Part shown: piece after piece, positions 31,723 through 39,394 of the stretch | How the letters are laid out: every line of letters begins with the position of its first letter | How positions within the stretch are numbered: the first letter of the stretch is position 1 | NCBI GenBank assembly: GCA_944389535.1 | Contig: CALXMS010000006.1 | Coordinates: 1-64,000, forward strand | From: an uncultured Alphaproteobacteria bacterium | GTDB lineage: Bacteria; Pseudomonadota; Alphaproteobacteria; Rs-D84 | Reading direction: 5' to 3' | Length of the DNA stretch: 64,000 nt | Program-made: the position numbers and the translations under genes | The notes under the pieces: model-generated | Seen by the model: the letters and a program-made list of their open reading frames with translations, nothing else | Database searches by the model: none | What the model was told of the DNA's origin: nothing

Positions 31723-34506
31723 TTATAATCCCAGACCTTCTGGTAAGTTTGATAAGACTCTTCCGTCGGCGGATCTGCATACGCCGTTAACCTCTTTGCC
31801 GCCCATAGGACAAACTTGGTTCGTTGAACTTGGTGAAATGGTACACCAATTAGCAATAGTTGGAACGCTGCTTGTCACATCAAATAAAGTGTGTTTCTGA
31901 GGATCGCATATTTCGTCATTTGATTCTTGGGTTGTTGCGGCATTTGTTACAGTTACAGGCACACCAGAGATACATTTTGGACTTTTACCCCATTTACTGC
32001 GTCTTCCGCCATTTTCCCAGCATAAGCATGCACCCCATGACTGAGTGTCTACATTTAAATCATAATCACGAGGACACATATTTTCATTTTTCCCGATCGC
32101 ATATATTTCAATCAAACTAGGTGATATTTGACTGTTGCCACCATATTCTTGTGATCCGGTAAATTCTGCTTCGCATAGCGCACTTTCTTTATATAAACCG
32201 CTTTTAATAAATTGTAATTCTATAAAGCGTCCCTGTAAGTTTATGCATTGGGTTGAAAGAGAGTCTACTATTTGATTATATATTTCTGTTGCAACACCGG
32301 TTGATCTTGGTACGTGATGCGATAATAAACGTGCTGTTACCATAGTTGTTGTACTATCGTCGTTAGTTTTTTCTATGTTTTCTGTAACATTGCTGTCCAA
32401 TAGTCCATACTTTCTATGCTTTCCGTTTAAACCGTTCTTTTTATATTGTCCTTCTGGATCGAAATAGTACACAGTTTCGTTATTATAAGCACCCCTGCTG
32501 GCAGTTATTACGTCAAATCCACCAAATGCGTCCTCCATCATGTCATCAGAACTGCAAGAGTCTATTTGTTTTAATTGTTGTGCGCATTTAGAAACAGGTT
32601 CTTCTTTCTTAGGGTTGCCATTTTCATCATATTCATATAGTGTAAACCATTCTAACGCCTCACCTGTTTTAAATAACCCGCTGTAAGGATAATAGAAATT
32701 TTCATAACTTGTACCGCCAAAGCTATCAAAGCATTGCTTTACCACAGCACGACATGCGGTTAAAGTATCGGTTTCTTGACGGTTGTTTATGTAGTCTGTA
32801 ACTATATTTTGACCGCCGGTTTGGTCATAGAACATCATATTACAAGAATTAATATAATCGCGGCACATTTCAGTTGACAATGCAACTTTATTTGGTTGCA
32901 GGCTCACACTGTCGTCACCAGTAAGTTCTGCCATTGCTGCGGTTAACGCCGCTTCCCCGTTCATGTAACATGCAGAAACAAAATCAAAACAGCCCTGTTT
33001 AATTTCACTAACTTTTGATTGTTGGGCATAATATATATCAAGCATTGCTTTGTCCAGATATTCTGCCCATACGTCATCGGCAATTTCTGTACATTTGTCT
33101 AATGCCGGTTCTGCAAATTTTTTTACGCGCGTTTCAAAGTTTTTAACAAAAGATCTGTTCGATGCGACTTTGGATAATTTTTGATCTGCCGCGTCAACGC
33201 CGTCGGCAAACTTTAACAAATTCCCAAGTTCATAAAAGTTTTCAACGCCGGCAATAGGTGCCCCTGTTGACACGTCTATGAATTCACCGTTGTCTAAGCA
33301 TTTGTGGTAACCTGCTCCACATACTTCTTCACTTAGTATTGCGCTTTCTACGTTTGCTAAACATGTCGCCATATCGCTTGAGTTATGGTTTTGACGGTTT
33401 TCTACACGTGCTAAATCTAACAAAGCGCTGCTTTCGCGAACGGCAGATTTCATTTCTTTCTGTCTGTTTTCTATGGCCGTTTCTACGGCGTTGCAATCTT
33501 GTTCAATCGCCATAAGATACGCAGTTATAGCGCGTTGTAATTGCGCATCTGTGCAATCAGCCTTTACTGCGTTACGACATTGCGGATAAACGGCATTGTA
33601 CAAGTTAAGACCGTTATATGTTGCAATTATCTGACCAGAATCAGCGTTACCGAATGCGTTTACAGTATCAAATGATAAGGTTATACTGTTTAAATCAGAA
33701 TATTTTCCGCTAACTGTTGTGTCGCCACCACGGATAGAATTCATAATGGCTTGTAATAATTGTTTTGATGCCGATGTGTCAGAAGTTAAAGCGTTTTCAC
33801 CTTCTGATGCGGTTTTCATAGCAGTTGCTTGGGCGGCTGTCATACCTACAACGTCAAGGTTTTCTGTAAATACCGTTAATTGATCGTTTGCATCTTGCAT
33901 AACGTCGCGAATTTCTTGCAGGTCAAATACGCGATTACTACAAGAACAACGACGATAATCATCATTCTTAAGTTGGCAGAATTGATCCATGCAGTTAAAA
34001 TACGCGCTTTTACATTGTTCGTATTCTGCCCCTGTTACAGTTTGGGATACTGCGTCTGCAACTGTGTCTATTGCTGCCCTTGATATTGTTGATTGCGCAG
34101 ATCTTGCACTTTCTGTAGAGGAGTTTGCGTTTCTGGCAGATACATTTGTCGCTGTTCTGGTAACGTTTGCGGCACTGCGAGATGTGGTATTGGTAGAAGT
34201 TGTATTACCGTTAATTGTTCTATTTGTGGATCCTCTGTCTACGGTTGTGGTTGCGCGTGCCGAAGAATTTGCTACGGGTGCGTTAGTGCGGGAAATTAAT
34301 CCCTGCCCTGAAGATGCCGCGTTACGAGAAGTAACAGCGCGCCCTACAACGCTTTTTGTTGATGCCGTACGGGAAGTGTTCACCGTTGATTGATTAGTTG
34401 TTTCTGTCGATGTTTGACGATTCGTGGCGTTTTCATCACGAACAGCAGCATTGGCAAAGCCAATGCATATTGCGCATAAGCTGATAAAAGACAGAATTTT
34501 CTTCAT
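31723..34506 (-). CDS. Large secreted protein of unknown function
   Basis: The 927-residue protein has a signal peptide (KKILSFISLCAICIGFANA). A low-complexity stretch of about 130 residues rich in Ser, Thr, Asn, Arg and Ala with irregular repeats (SARNANSS, SRSAANV, TRTATNV) follows. The rest is a cysteine-containing globular region with paired cysteines (CKSAYFNCMDQFCQL, CSCSNRVFDL, CFDFVSACYM, CAQQLKQIDSC) suggesting several disulfide-stabilised helical units. It resembles no family I recognise. It may be a surface or periplasmic structural protein. It is monocistronic, upstream of the lpxB end and near the tRNA cluster, and shares the signal peptide plus cysteine style with the products at 39395-43552. 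Confidence 0.6.
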   Translation of the reverse strand: MKKILSFISLCAICIGFANAAVRDENATNRQTSTETTNQSTVNTSRTASTKSVVGRAVTSRNAASSGQGLISRTNAPVANSSARATTTVDRGSTNRTINGNTTSTNTTSRSAANVTRTATNVSARNANSSTESARSAQSTISRAAIDTVADAVSQTVTGAEYEQCKSAYFNCMDQFCQLKNDDYRRCSCSNRVFDLQEIRDVMQDANDQLTVFTENLDVVGMTAAQATAMKTASEGENALTSDTSASKQLLQAIMNSIRGGDTTVSGKYSDLNSITLSFDTVNAFGNADSGQIIATYNGLNLYNAVYPQCRNAVKADCTDAQLQRAITAYLMAIEQDCNAVETAIENRQKEMKSAVRESSALLDLARVENRQNHNSSDMATCLANVESAILSEEVCGAGYHKCLDNGEFIDVSTGAPIAGVENFYELGNLLKFADGVDAADQKLSKVASNRSFVKNFETRVKKFAEPALDKCTEIADDVWAEYLDKAMLDIYYAQQSKVSEIKQGCFDFVSACYMNGEAALTAAMAELTGDDSVSLQPNKVALSTEMCRDYINSCNMMFYDQTGGQNIVTDYINNRQETDTLTACRAVVKQCFDSFGGTSYENFYYPYSGLFKTGEALEWFTLYEYDENGNPKKEEPVSKCAQQLKQIDSCSSDDMMEDAFGGFDVITASRGAYNNETVYYFDPEGQYKKNGLNGKHRKYGLLDSNVTENIEKTNDDSTTTMVTARLLSHHVPRSTGVATEIYNQIVDSLSTQCINLQGRFIELQFIKSGLYKESALCEAEFTGSQEYGGNSQISPSLIEIYAIGKNENMCPRDYDLNVDTQSWGACLCWENGGRRSKWGKSPKCISGVPVTVTNAATTQESNDEICDPQKHTLFDVTSSVPTIANWCTISPSSTNQVCPMGGKEVNGVCRSADGRVLSNLPEGLGL

Positions 34507-34641
34507 CTCTGATTAAATGTTAGCAAAATTGCGAAAATTAGAGCAAGCGTTTTTATAAATAAATATATTAAATATATTCTTAATATTTCAGATTTTTCTG
34601 TTGCAAAACGTCTAAAGATAATATAACATTACCAGACGTCT

Positions 34642-34728
34642 GCGGATATGGCGGAAATGGTAGACGCGCTAGTTTCAGGTACTAGTGGTAGCAATACCTT
34701 GGAGGTTCAAGTCCTCTTATCCGCACCA
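34642..34728 (+). tRNA. tRNA-Leu (anticodon CAG)
   Basis: 87 bases with a long variable arm (GGTAGCAATACC), anticodon loop TTCAGGT and encoded CCA. The acceptor arms GCGGATA and TATCCGC pair. It is the first of four tRNA genes in a cluster that probably forms one transcript. Confidence 0.96.
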
Positions 34729-34737
34729 AAGACTTTC

Positions 34738-34813
34738 GGGGTTGTAGCTCAGCTGATAGAGCGCTACGTTCGCATCGTAGAGGTCGTGGGTTTGAGTCCC
34801 ATCAGCTCCACCA
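34738..34813 (+). tRNA. tRNA-Ala (anticodon CGC)
   Basis: 76 bases. The anticodon stem-loop CTACG-TTCGCAT-CGTAG gives anticodon CGC, which reads GCG. The acceptor GGGGTTG/CAGCTCC has G-U pairs and CCA is encoded. Confidence 0.94.
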
Positions 34814-34835
34814 GGTATTAATTTTAAAGGTTGCA

Positions 34836-34922
34836 GGGGATATGGCGGAATGGTAGACGCTGAGGACTTAAAATCCTTTGGTTATTGCAACCGTGTGGGT
34901 TCGAGTCCCACTATCCCCACCA
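34836..34922 (+). tRNA. tRNA-Leu (anticodon TAA)
   Basis: 87 bases with a long variable arm, anticodon loop CTTAAAA (TAA), acceptor GGGGATA/TATCCCC and encoded CCA. It reads TTA and TTG, favoured codons in this AT-rich genome. Confidence 0.96.
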
Positions 34923-34929
34923 GAAATTT

Positions 34930-34952
34930 AAACCGCGACATTCGCGGTTTTT
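34930..34952 (+). terminator. Hairpin between tRNA-Leu(TAA) and tRNA-Val
   Basis: AAACCGCGA and TTCGCGGTTT form a stem with a short T tail within the tRNA cluster. It may separate the cluster into two transcripts or act in processing. Confidence 0.6.
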
Positions 34953-34961
34953 ATTCAAAAT

Positions 34962-35038
34962 GGATGTGTAGCTCAGCTGGTTAGAGCGCTTCGTTCACAT
35001 CGAAGAGGTCGTTGGTCCGAGTCCAATCACATCCACCA
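34962..35038 (+). tRNA. tRNA-Val (anticodon CAC)
   Basis: 77 bases. The anticodon stem-loop CTTCG-TTCACAT-CGAAG gives CAC. The acceptor GGATGTG/CACATCC pairs and CCA is encoded. Its 3' end borders the restriction-modification-like cassette, a common insertion position for mobile DNA. Confidence 0.96.
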
Positions 35039-35052
35039 CGTTTTTTATTTTC

Positions 35053-35081
35053 TTGATTTTTAAGTGATTTTCTGATATACT
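35053..35081 (+). promoter_or_regulatory. Promoter of the cytosine methyltransferase gene
   Basis: TTGATT (35053-35058) and TATACT (35076-35081) are 17 bases apart, the same -35 and spacing as the promoter of the lysozyme-like gene at 2989-3017. The expected start is near 35088. Confidence 0.65.
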
Positions 35082-35096
35082 TTTATGCGTGAATAA

Positions 35097-35153
35097 CGGA
35101 CAATATGTCCGCTTTTTTATTACCCCCGCAATTTCTCTGCGGGGGATTTTTTT
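35097..35153 (+). terminator. Two tandem terminator-like hairpins in the methyltransferase leader
   Basis: Hairpin 1 CGGACA/TGTCCG (35097-35111) is followed by C and T6. Hairpin 2 CCCCCGC/GCGGGGG (35123-35145) with a 9-base loop is followed by A and T7. Both lie between the promoter and the start codon, with AAGGAG at 35159-35164. They could attenuate expression of the methyltransferase and so set the dose of the whole cassette. Confidence 0.65.
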
Positions 35154-35172
35154 ACCCCAAGGAGAAATATTC

Positions 35173-36042
35173 ATGTACAAATATATCAACCTGTTTTCTG
35201 GCATCGGTGGCTGGGAACTGGGGCTACAAGACCTGCCAATGGAAAACGTGTTATCTTGCGAAATTGATAAATATGCACGACAAACCTTTCTTGCAAACTT
35301 TCCCGACCTGCCCTGTGTAAAAAATAATAATTATCCAACAGACATTCGTGAATTAAACCCGCAAGATATCCCAGAATTTGATATCTTGGTTGGCAGTCCA
35401 CCATGCCAGTCTTTTTCTATGGCAGGTCTTCGTAAAGGTTTGAAAGACGATAAAGATGATAAAGGTAATATGTTCTTTTACGTCTTGAATATCATAAAGC
35501 AACGTCGTCCAAAAGCATTTATATTGGAAAATGTAAAGGGATTACTTACTGCCGAAGGTGGCAGAAGTTTTCGCATAATTCACGACCTGTTTAAAAATGC
35601 TGGTTATTCATTTCATTACAAGGTAATAAAGGGATGCGATTGTGGTATACCGCAAATAAGACAGCGGGTGTTTATGGTTGGATTTCGTGGAGAAAATCAG
35701 GAAACCAGCAACTTTCAATTTCCAGAACCTGTCCCGCTAAAGTTTACTATGCGCGATGTGTTTAATTGTAAAACGTGTAATAGAGATATAGGCTGTACTG
35801 TCATGACCCACAGCAGTGGGAAGAAATTTGGTCAACCTCATAATTCAGAATATTACTTGGTTGATGGTGCGCCCAGAAAAATCACACTTGAAGAAAGTCA
35901 GAAAATTATGGGAATCCCAGATGATTTTATATTTCCAGTTCCTAAAAGTCAGAAATATAAGCAACTTGGAAATGGCATAATACCAGATTGTGTCAGATTG
36001 GTCGGACAATCTGTTGTTAAATACTTGCAAGATCATATCTAG
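35173..36042 (+). CDS. DNA (cytosine-5) methyltransferase
   Basis: The 289-residue protein is a Dcm-type methylase of a type II restriction-modification style. Motif I is INLFSGIGGWELGL (residues 5-18), the catalytic Cys loop is GSPPCQSFSMAG (about 76-87), motif VI is LENVKGL, motif VIII is QIRQRVFMVGF, and motif X is KYKQLGNGI. The target-recognition region (about 175-250) is short and includes CKTCNRDIGC, possibly a metal-binding knuckle. The recognition site cannot be read from sequence. It is followed 20 bases later by an EcoRII-N/PLD fusion gene, so it is the likely protecting methylase of that cassette. ATG 35173 follows AAGGAG and starts at the conserved N-terminus. Confidence 0.9.
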   Translation: MYKYINLFSGIGGWELGLQDLPMENVLSCEIDKYARQTFLANFPDLPCVKNNNYPTDIRELNPQDIPEFDILVGSPPCQSFSMAGLRKGLKDDKDDKGNMFFYVLNIIKQRRPKAFILENVKGLLTAEGGRSFRIIHDLFKNAGYSFHYKVIKGCDCGIPQIRQRVFMVGFRGENQETSNFQFPEPVPLKFTMRDVFNCKTCNRDIGCTVMTHSSGKKFGQPHNSEYYLVDGAPRKITLEESQKIMGIPDDFIFPVPKSQKYKQLGNGIIPDCVRLVGQSVVKYLQDHI

Positions 36043-36054
36043 GAATATTATAAT
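36025..36054 (+). promoter_or_regulatory. Promoter of the first EcoRII-N/PLD nuclease gene
   Basis: TTGCAA and TATAAT are 18 bases apart and the -10 box ends 8 bases before the ATG, inside and just after the methyltransferase 3' end. No ribosome site is present, so a leaderless mRNA is likely. Confidence 0.5.
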
Positions 36055-36062
36055 TTAGTAAC

Positions 36063-37085
36063 ATGCAAAAGTTAGTTATTAAATTATTTTCTTTTTTTAT
36101 ATTGTTTTTATCTGCGATACCAGCCTTTGCTTTTAATATAAGCGATTTACAGCAATGTCAGAGTATTGCTATTAAGAAAATGTCTTTGTCTGATACACCA
36201 CATAGAAAAAATAGTACTGCGACAGAGTTTTATGGAAATAAAAGTTTGCAAGACTTTTTCGGTGAAAATAAGGTTTATTTTGAGACAGAGTACATTTATA
36301 AAAACGATGACTCTGAAATTATATTAAATGGTGACGCAACTTGGTACCATATTCCACAGCCATACAATAAAAACAAGAAAAGGTATCGCTTACGTTATCA
36401 AAAAAACGATGTTATGTTAGCGTCTGCGCCTAATGATGTATTAACAATATGTCGCAAGGAAAATCAGCAGATTGTTATGTTGATAACTAAATCTGGCTCA
36501 GAAGTAGAAGCAGAATTATTCGAACTGTTAAGTATTAAGGGAATAGACAAAGATACTGAACAATCATTTTGGCAGCGGTTATGGGGAACGGGTTCAAAAG
36601 AAACATCGGAATATGAAATAGAAGAAGAAAAGTTATCCATACAAAAAATTCCGGAAAAATCATGGGTACGTGTTTACTTTACCCCAGGCAACGATTGTGA
36701 AAACAATATCATCGCAGAAATCAATCAGGCAAAGAAGATAGATATTGCAGTCTATTCTATTACCAATCAAAACATAGTTGATGCGTTGGTTGCTGCAAAA
36801 GACAGGGGTGCAAAAATAAGAGTAATTACAGATAGGTTGCAATCAAAAGGCAAGTATTCTTTGGTGGAAGAATTAGAATCAGCAGATATACCAGTTATAA
36901 CGAATGTAAAGCATAAGATAATGCACAATAAGTTCGCAATATTTGACGGCAGGCGTATAGAAAGCGGCAGTTATAACTGGACGGACAGTGCGACAAAATC
37001 TAATGCAGAAAATTGTATGTTCTTTGATCAAGAAGATAAAGCCTTTACCAAACAATTTAATTATTTATGGGATTTGTATAAATAA
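36063..37085 (+). CDS. Exported EcoRII-N-like/phospholipase D nuclease fusion (paralogue 1)
   Basis: The 340-residue protein has a signal peptide (residues 1-23, ending AIPAFA). A domain of about 130 residues follows (SIAIKKMSLSDTPHRKNSTA to the GI near residue 158). It follows the pattern of the N-terminal recognition domain of EcoRII-type restriction enzymes: A-I-K-R/K-L/M start, TWYHI, RYRLRY and a late hydrophobic strand before LLSIKGI. A linker with FWQRLWGT and SEYEIEEEKL leads to a Nuc/PLD-type nuclease domain with the HKD motif HNKFAIFDG and GSYNWTDSA. This is a single HKD domain, which would work as a dimer. Family knowledge: Nuc is periplasmic, and BfiI joins a PLD domain to a B3-like DNA-binding domain. 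Inference: a site-specific nuclease exported to the periplasm. Confidence 0.7.
   Translation: MQKLVIKLFSFFILFLSAIPAFAFNISDLQQCQSIAIKKMSLSDTPHRKNSTATEFYGNKSLQDFFGENKVYFETEYIYKNDDSEIILNGDATWYHIPQPYNKNKKRYRLRYQKNDVMLASAPNDVLTICRKENQQIVMLITKSGSEVEAELFELLSIKGIDKDTEQSFWQRLWGTGSKETSEYEIEEEKLSIQKIPEKSWVRVYFTPGNDCENNIIAEINQAKKIDIAVYSITNQNIVDALVAAKDRGAKIRVITDRLQSKGKYSLVEELESADIPVITNVKHKIMHNKFAIFDGRRIESGSYNWTDSATKSNAENCMFFDQEDKAFTKQFNYLWDLYK
36601..37085 (+). repeat. Near-identical nuclease-domain copy A
   Basis: Bases 36601-36779 match 38501-38679 with one difference. The rest of the nuclease half, to the stop codon, aligns with no gaps at an offset of 1900. The upstream halves of the two genes do not match at DNA level. 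This indicates recent duplication or gene conversion limited to the catalytic half. Confidence 0.85.
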
Positions 37086-37108
37086 AATAAAAATAAATTA
37101 ATAAAATT

Positions 37109-37134
37109 TATGGCCCCGATTTAATCGGGGCTTT
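37109..37134 (+). terminator. Terminator between nuclease gene 1 and the adenine methyltransferase gene
   Basis: GCCCCGAT and ATCGGGGC pair around TTA and are followed by six T. It lies only about 17 bases before the start codon of the next gene, so it may also attenuate that gene. Confidence 0.75.
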
Positions 37135-37150
37135 TTTAAAGGTTTTTGAA

Positions 37151-37948
37151 ATGCTAAGTAAAAAATTGCTACGTGCAAAGCGGGTAAAAAATGACGAATT
37201 TTATACGCGCTATGAAGACGTAAAAGCTGAATGCGACAATTATAGGTCGCATTTTTTTAATAAAATTATTTACTGCAACTGCGATACTGCAGATAGTGCT
37301 TTTGTTCGATATTTCCGTGAATTAAAAGCCAAAGGGCTGATACGTGATGTCTGGTTCAGCGGCGGGCTGGGTGGTGCCGATTTTCGCAGTTCAGAATCAA
37401 TAGAACGATTAAAACAGGCTGATTTAATTATAACGAATCCGCCTTTTTCTTTGTTTCGTGAGTTTATGGACTTACTGATAAAGTACGATAAAACATTTTT
37501 AGTAATTGGTAATAAAAACGCTGTTGCGTATAGAAATCTTTTTACACAAATAAAGAATAATAAAATTTGGTTTGGGGTCCGCAGGTGGACAGGTGGTATG
37601 AGTTTCGTTACGTCGGATAATAGTATAAAAGATGTCCCAGCAATATGGTTTACTAACCTAGAACATTCGTTTCACCCTGCTCCGTTGCGTTTAAAGAAAT
37701 CTTTTAATCATTTGGAATATGAGCAATATGAAAATGCGGATGCTATCAATATAAACAGGACAACAGATATACCAAATGATTATTGTGGTGTAATGGGGGT
37801 ACCTATCAGCTTTCTTGAAAAATATAATTCAAAGCAGTTTGAAATATTAGGCTTAGATAAAGATTTTACATATGACAAAGGTGCCGGTATTGTAAATGGA
37901 CAGCGAATATATACAAGAATTTTTATCAGAAAAAGCCCTTGCGAATAG
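37151..37948 (+). CDS. EcoRI-type adenine-specific DNA methyltransferase
   Basis: The 265-residue protein matches the EcoRI modification methylase family. KNDEFYTRYEDVKAECDNY is near the start (residues about 12-30), then IIYCNCDTADSAFVRYF, GGADFRSSESIERLKQADL and the catalytic TNPPFSLFREFM (about 95-106). WFTNLEHSF and GVPISFLEKYNSKQFEILG are towards the end. It is a little shorter than EcoRI methylase. It would transfer a methyl group to adenine N6. No EcoRI-type endonuclease is next to it. It sits between two nuclease fusions, so it may protect against one of them or be a solitary methylase. Confidence 0.85.
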   Translation: MLSKKLLRAKRVKNDEFYTRYEDVKAECDNYRSHFFNKIIYCNCDTADSAFVRYFRELKAKGLIRDVWFSGGLGGADFRSSESIERLKQADLIITNPPFSLFREFMDLLIKYDKTFLVIGNKNAVAYRNLFTQIKNNKIWFGVRRWTGGMSFVTSDNSIKDVPAIWFTNLEHSFHPAPLRLKKSFNHLEYEQYENADAININRTTDIPNDYCGVMGVPISFLEKYNSKQFEILGLDKDFTYDKGAGIVNGQRIYTRIFIRKSPCE

Positions 37949-37974
37949 TGGTATATATATTTCATACTGTTTAT

Positions 37975-38988
37975 ATGTTTAAAACTTTTATTGTCTTAAT
38001 TGTTTCTATTTTTATGGCGTTTAGCACGTATGCTTTTGAAGTACAAGATTTATCTTCTTATAGTGCAATCGCAATAAAAACCATGCAACCGACAGATACA
38101 ATTCGCCCCGATAAAAAATACGCTTTACAAATTACTGGTACAAAAGATTTGGAAAAGGTTTTAGGAACGGAAAAGAAAGAATTTAAAACATTGTATGTAT
38201 ATGTTGCTGATAAACAAGTTGAAGAATATAGCACAACAAAATGGTATTATTATTATCAACCCTCTTGGAAAGGTCGCGGTCGAGGAAAATTAAACTATAA
38301 ACGTAATCAAATAACAGAGTCCGGAAAAGCAGGAGATACCTTATTTGTCGCAAGAAGAAATGATGATGAGTTGTTATTCCTTATTGTTGAACAAGACAAC
38401 CCCATAAAACAAAAAATTTTATCAAGTTTAGGTCTAGAAGATAAGACGTCGTCAGAAAAACCGTCATTTTGGCAACGTTTATGGGGAACGAAGTCAGAAG
38501 AAACATCAGAATATGAAATAGAAGAAGAAAAGTTATCCATACAAAAAATTCCGGAAAAATCATGGGTACGTGTTTACTTTACCCCAGGCAACGATTGTGA
38601 AAACAATATCATCGCAGAAATCAATCAGGCAAAGAAGATAGATATTGCAGTCTATTCTATTACCAATCAAAACATAGTTAATGCGATAATAGACGCCAAA
38701 GAACGTGGTGCAAAAGTACGTGTTATTACCGACCGATTACAGTCTGCTGGTAAATATTCGTTGGCAGAAGAATTAGAATCCGCAGGTATTCCAGTTATAA
38801 CGAACATAAAGCATAAGATAATGCATAATAAGTTTGCGATATTTGACGGCAAGCGTATAGAAAGCGGCAGTTATAATTGGACGGACAGTGCGACAAAATC
38901 TAATGCAGAAAATTGTATGTTCTTTGATCAAGAAGATAAAGCCTTTACCAAGCAGTTTGATTATCTATGGGATTTGTATCAAAAATAA
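37975..38988 (+). CDS. Exported EcoRII-N-like/phospholipase D nuclease fusion (paralogue 2)
   Basis: The 337-residue protein has the same architecture as paralogue 1: signal peptide (residues 1-18, ending MAFSTYA), an EcoRII-N-like domain (SAIAIKTMQPTDTI, KEFKTLYVYVAD, TKWYYYYQPSWKG, RNDDELLFLIVEQ), the FWQRLWGT linker and an HKD domain (HNKFAIFDG, GSYNWTDSA). The nuclease half is about 95 percent identical in protein to paralogue 1, while the N-terminal halves are strongly diverged. That is the pattern expected if the two enzymes recognise different DNA sites. The start at 37975 is chosen because it begins the signal peptide and a CATACT -10-like box lies 6 bases before it; a start at 37939 would overlap the methyltransferase gene and add 12 residues. 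Confidence 0.7.
   Translation: MFKTFIVLIVSIFMAFSTYAFEVQDLSSYSAIAIKTMQPTDTIRPDKKYALQITGTKDLEKVLGTEKKEFKTLYVYVADKQVEEYSTTKWYYYYQPSWKGRGRGKLNYKRNQITESGKAGDTLFVARRNDDELLFLIVEQDNPIKQKILSSLGLEDKTSSEKPSFWQRLWGTKSEETSEYEIEEEKLSIQKIPEKSWVRVYFTPGNDCENNIIAEINQAKKIDIAVYSITNQNIVNAIIDAKERGAKVRVITDRLQSAGKYSLAEELESAGIPVITNIKHKIMHNKFAIFDGKRIESGSYNWTDSATKSNAENCMFFDQEDKAFTKQFDYLWDLYQK
38501..38988 (+). repeat. Near-identical nuclease-domain copy B
   Basis: This is the partner of 36601-37085, at an offset of 1900 bases with no gaps in the nuclease half. Confidence 0.85.
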
Positions 38989-39010
38989 AAACGGCGAAAT
39001 TGCCGTTTTT
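38988..39010. terminator. Bidirectional terminator after nuclease gene 2
   Basis: AAACGGC and GCCGTTT pair around GAAATT and are flanked by A and T runs, ending the cassette and the convergent small secreted gene. Confidence 0.75.
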
Positions 39011-39013
39011 ATT

Positions 39014-39331
39014 TTATCTTAAGCCTTTTGCACGACAGCATGCCGATGCGGCGCTGCGCCAATCAGAATATTTCTTTGACGGGGAACGTAAATCTTGCCA
39101 TGGTTGCCAGCCGTTACAACTTTTATTTTCACCTGTCCCAGTACATTTTACATATCTGCGTAATGTGCAAGTTTGATTTGATGTTTTACCTGTATCTGTC
39201 GTGCACTTTACTACCACGGTTTGATTTTTTGCATCATTTTTGCCCAATTCTTTAGAGGATAACAACTGATACGCGTCTGCACCGCATATTGTTGTACCTA
39301 TTACACATATTGCTATAAATAGTTTTTTCAT
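39014..39331 (-). CDS. Small secreted cysteine-containing protein
   Basis: The 105-residue protein has a signal peptide (KKLFIAICVIGTTICGADA). Its basic mature part has six cysteines (KCTTDTGK, QTCTLRRYVKCTG, KSCNGW, SACCRAKG) spaced for disulfides, and several Trp residues. No family was recognised. A possible ribosome site AAAGGGGG lies before the ATG. It faces the nuclease cassette tail to tail. It may be a small periplasmic or secreted factor; no function can be assigned. Confidence 0.6.
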   Translation of the reverse strand: MKKLFIAICVIGTTICGADAYQLLSSKELGKNDAKNQTVVVKCTTDTGKTSNQTCTLRRYVKCTGTGENKSCNGWQPWQDLRSPSKKYSDWRSAASACCRAKGLR

Positions 39332-39394
39332 AATATTATGTGCCCCCTTTCACTAACAATTATATAAACTTGCACATATATTTTCAATGAGTAT

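Noticed and set aside
31860-34393. Several long plus-strand frames opposite the 927-residue gene
   Set aside because: They are antisense shadows created by its biased Ser/Thr/Ala/Arg codons.
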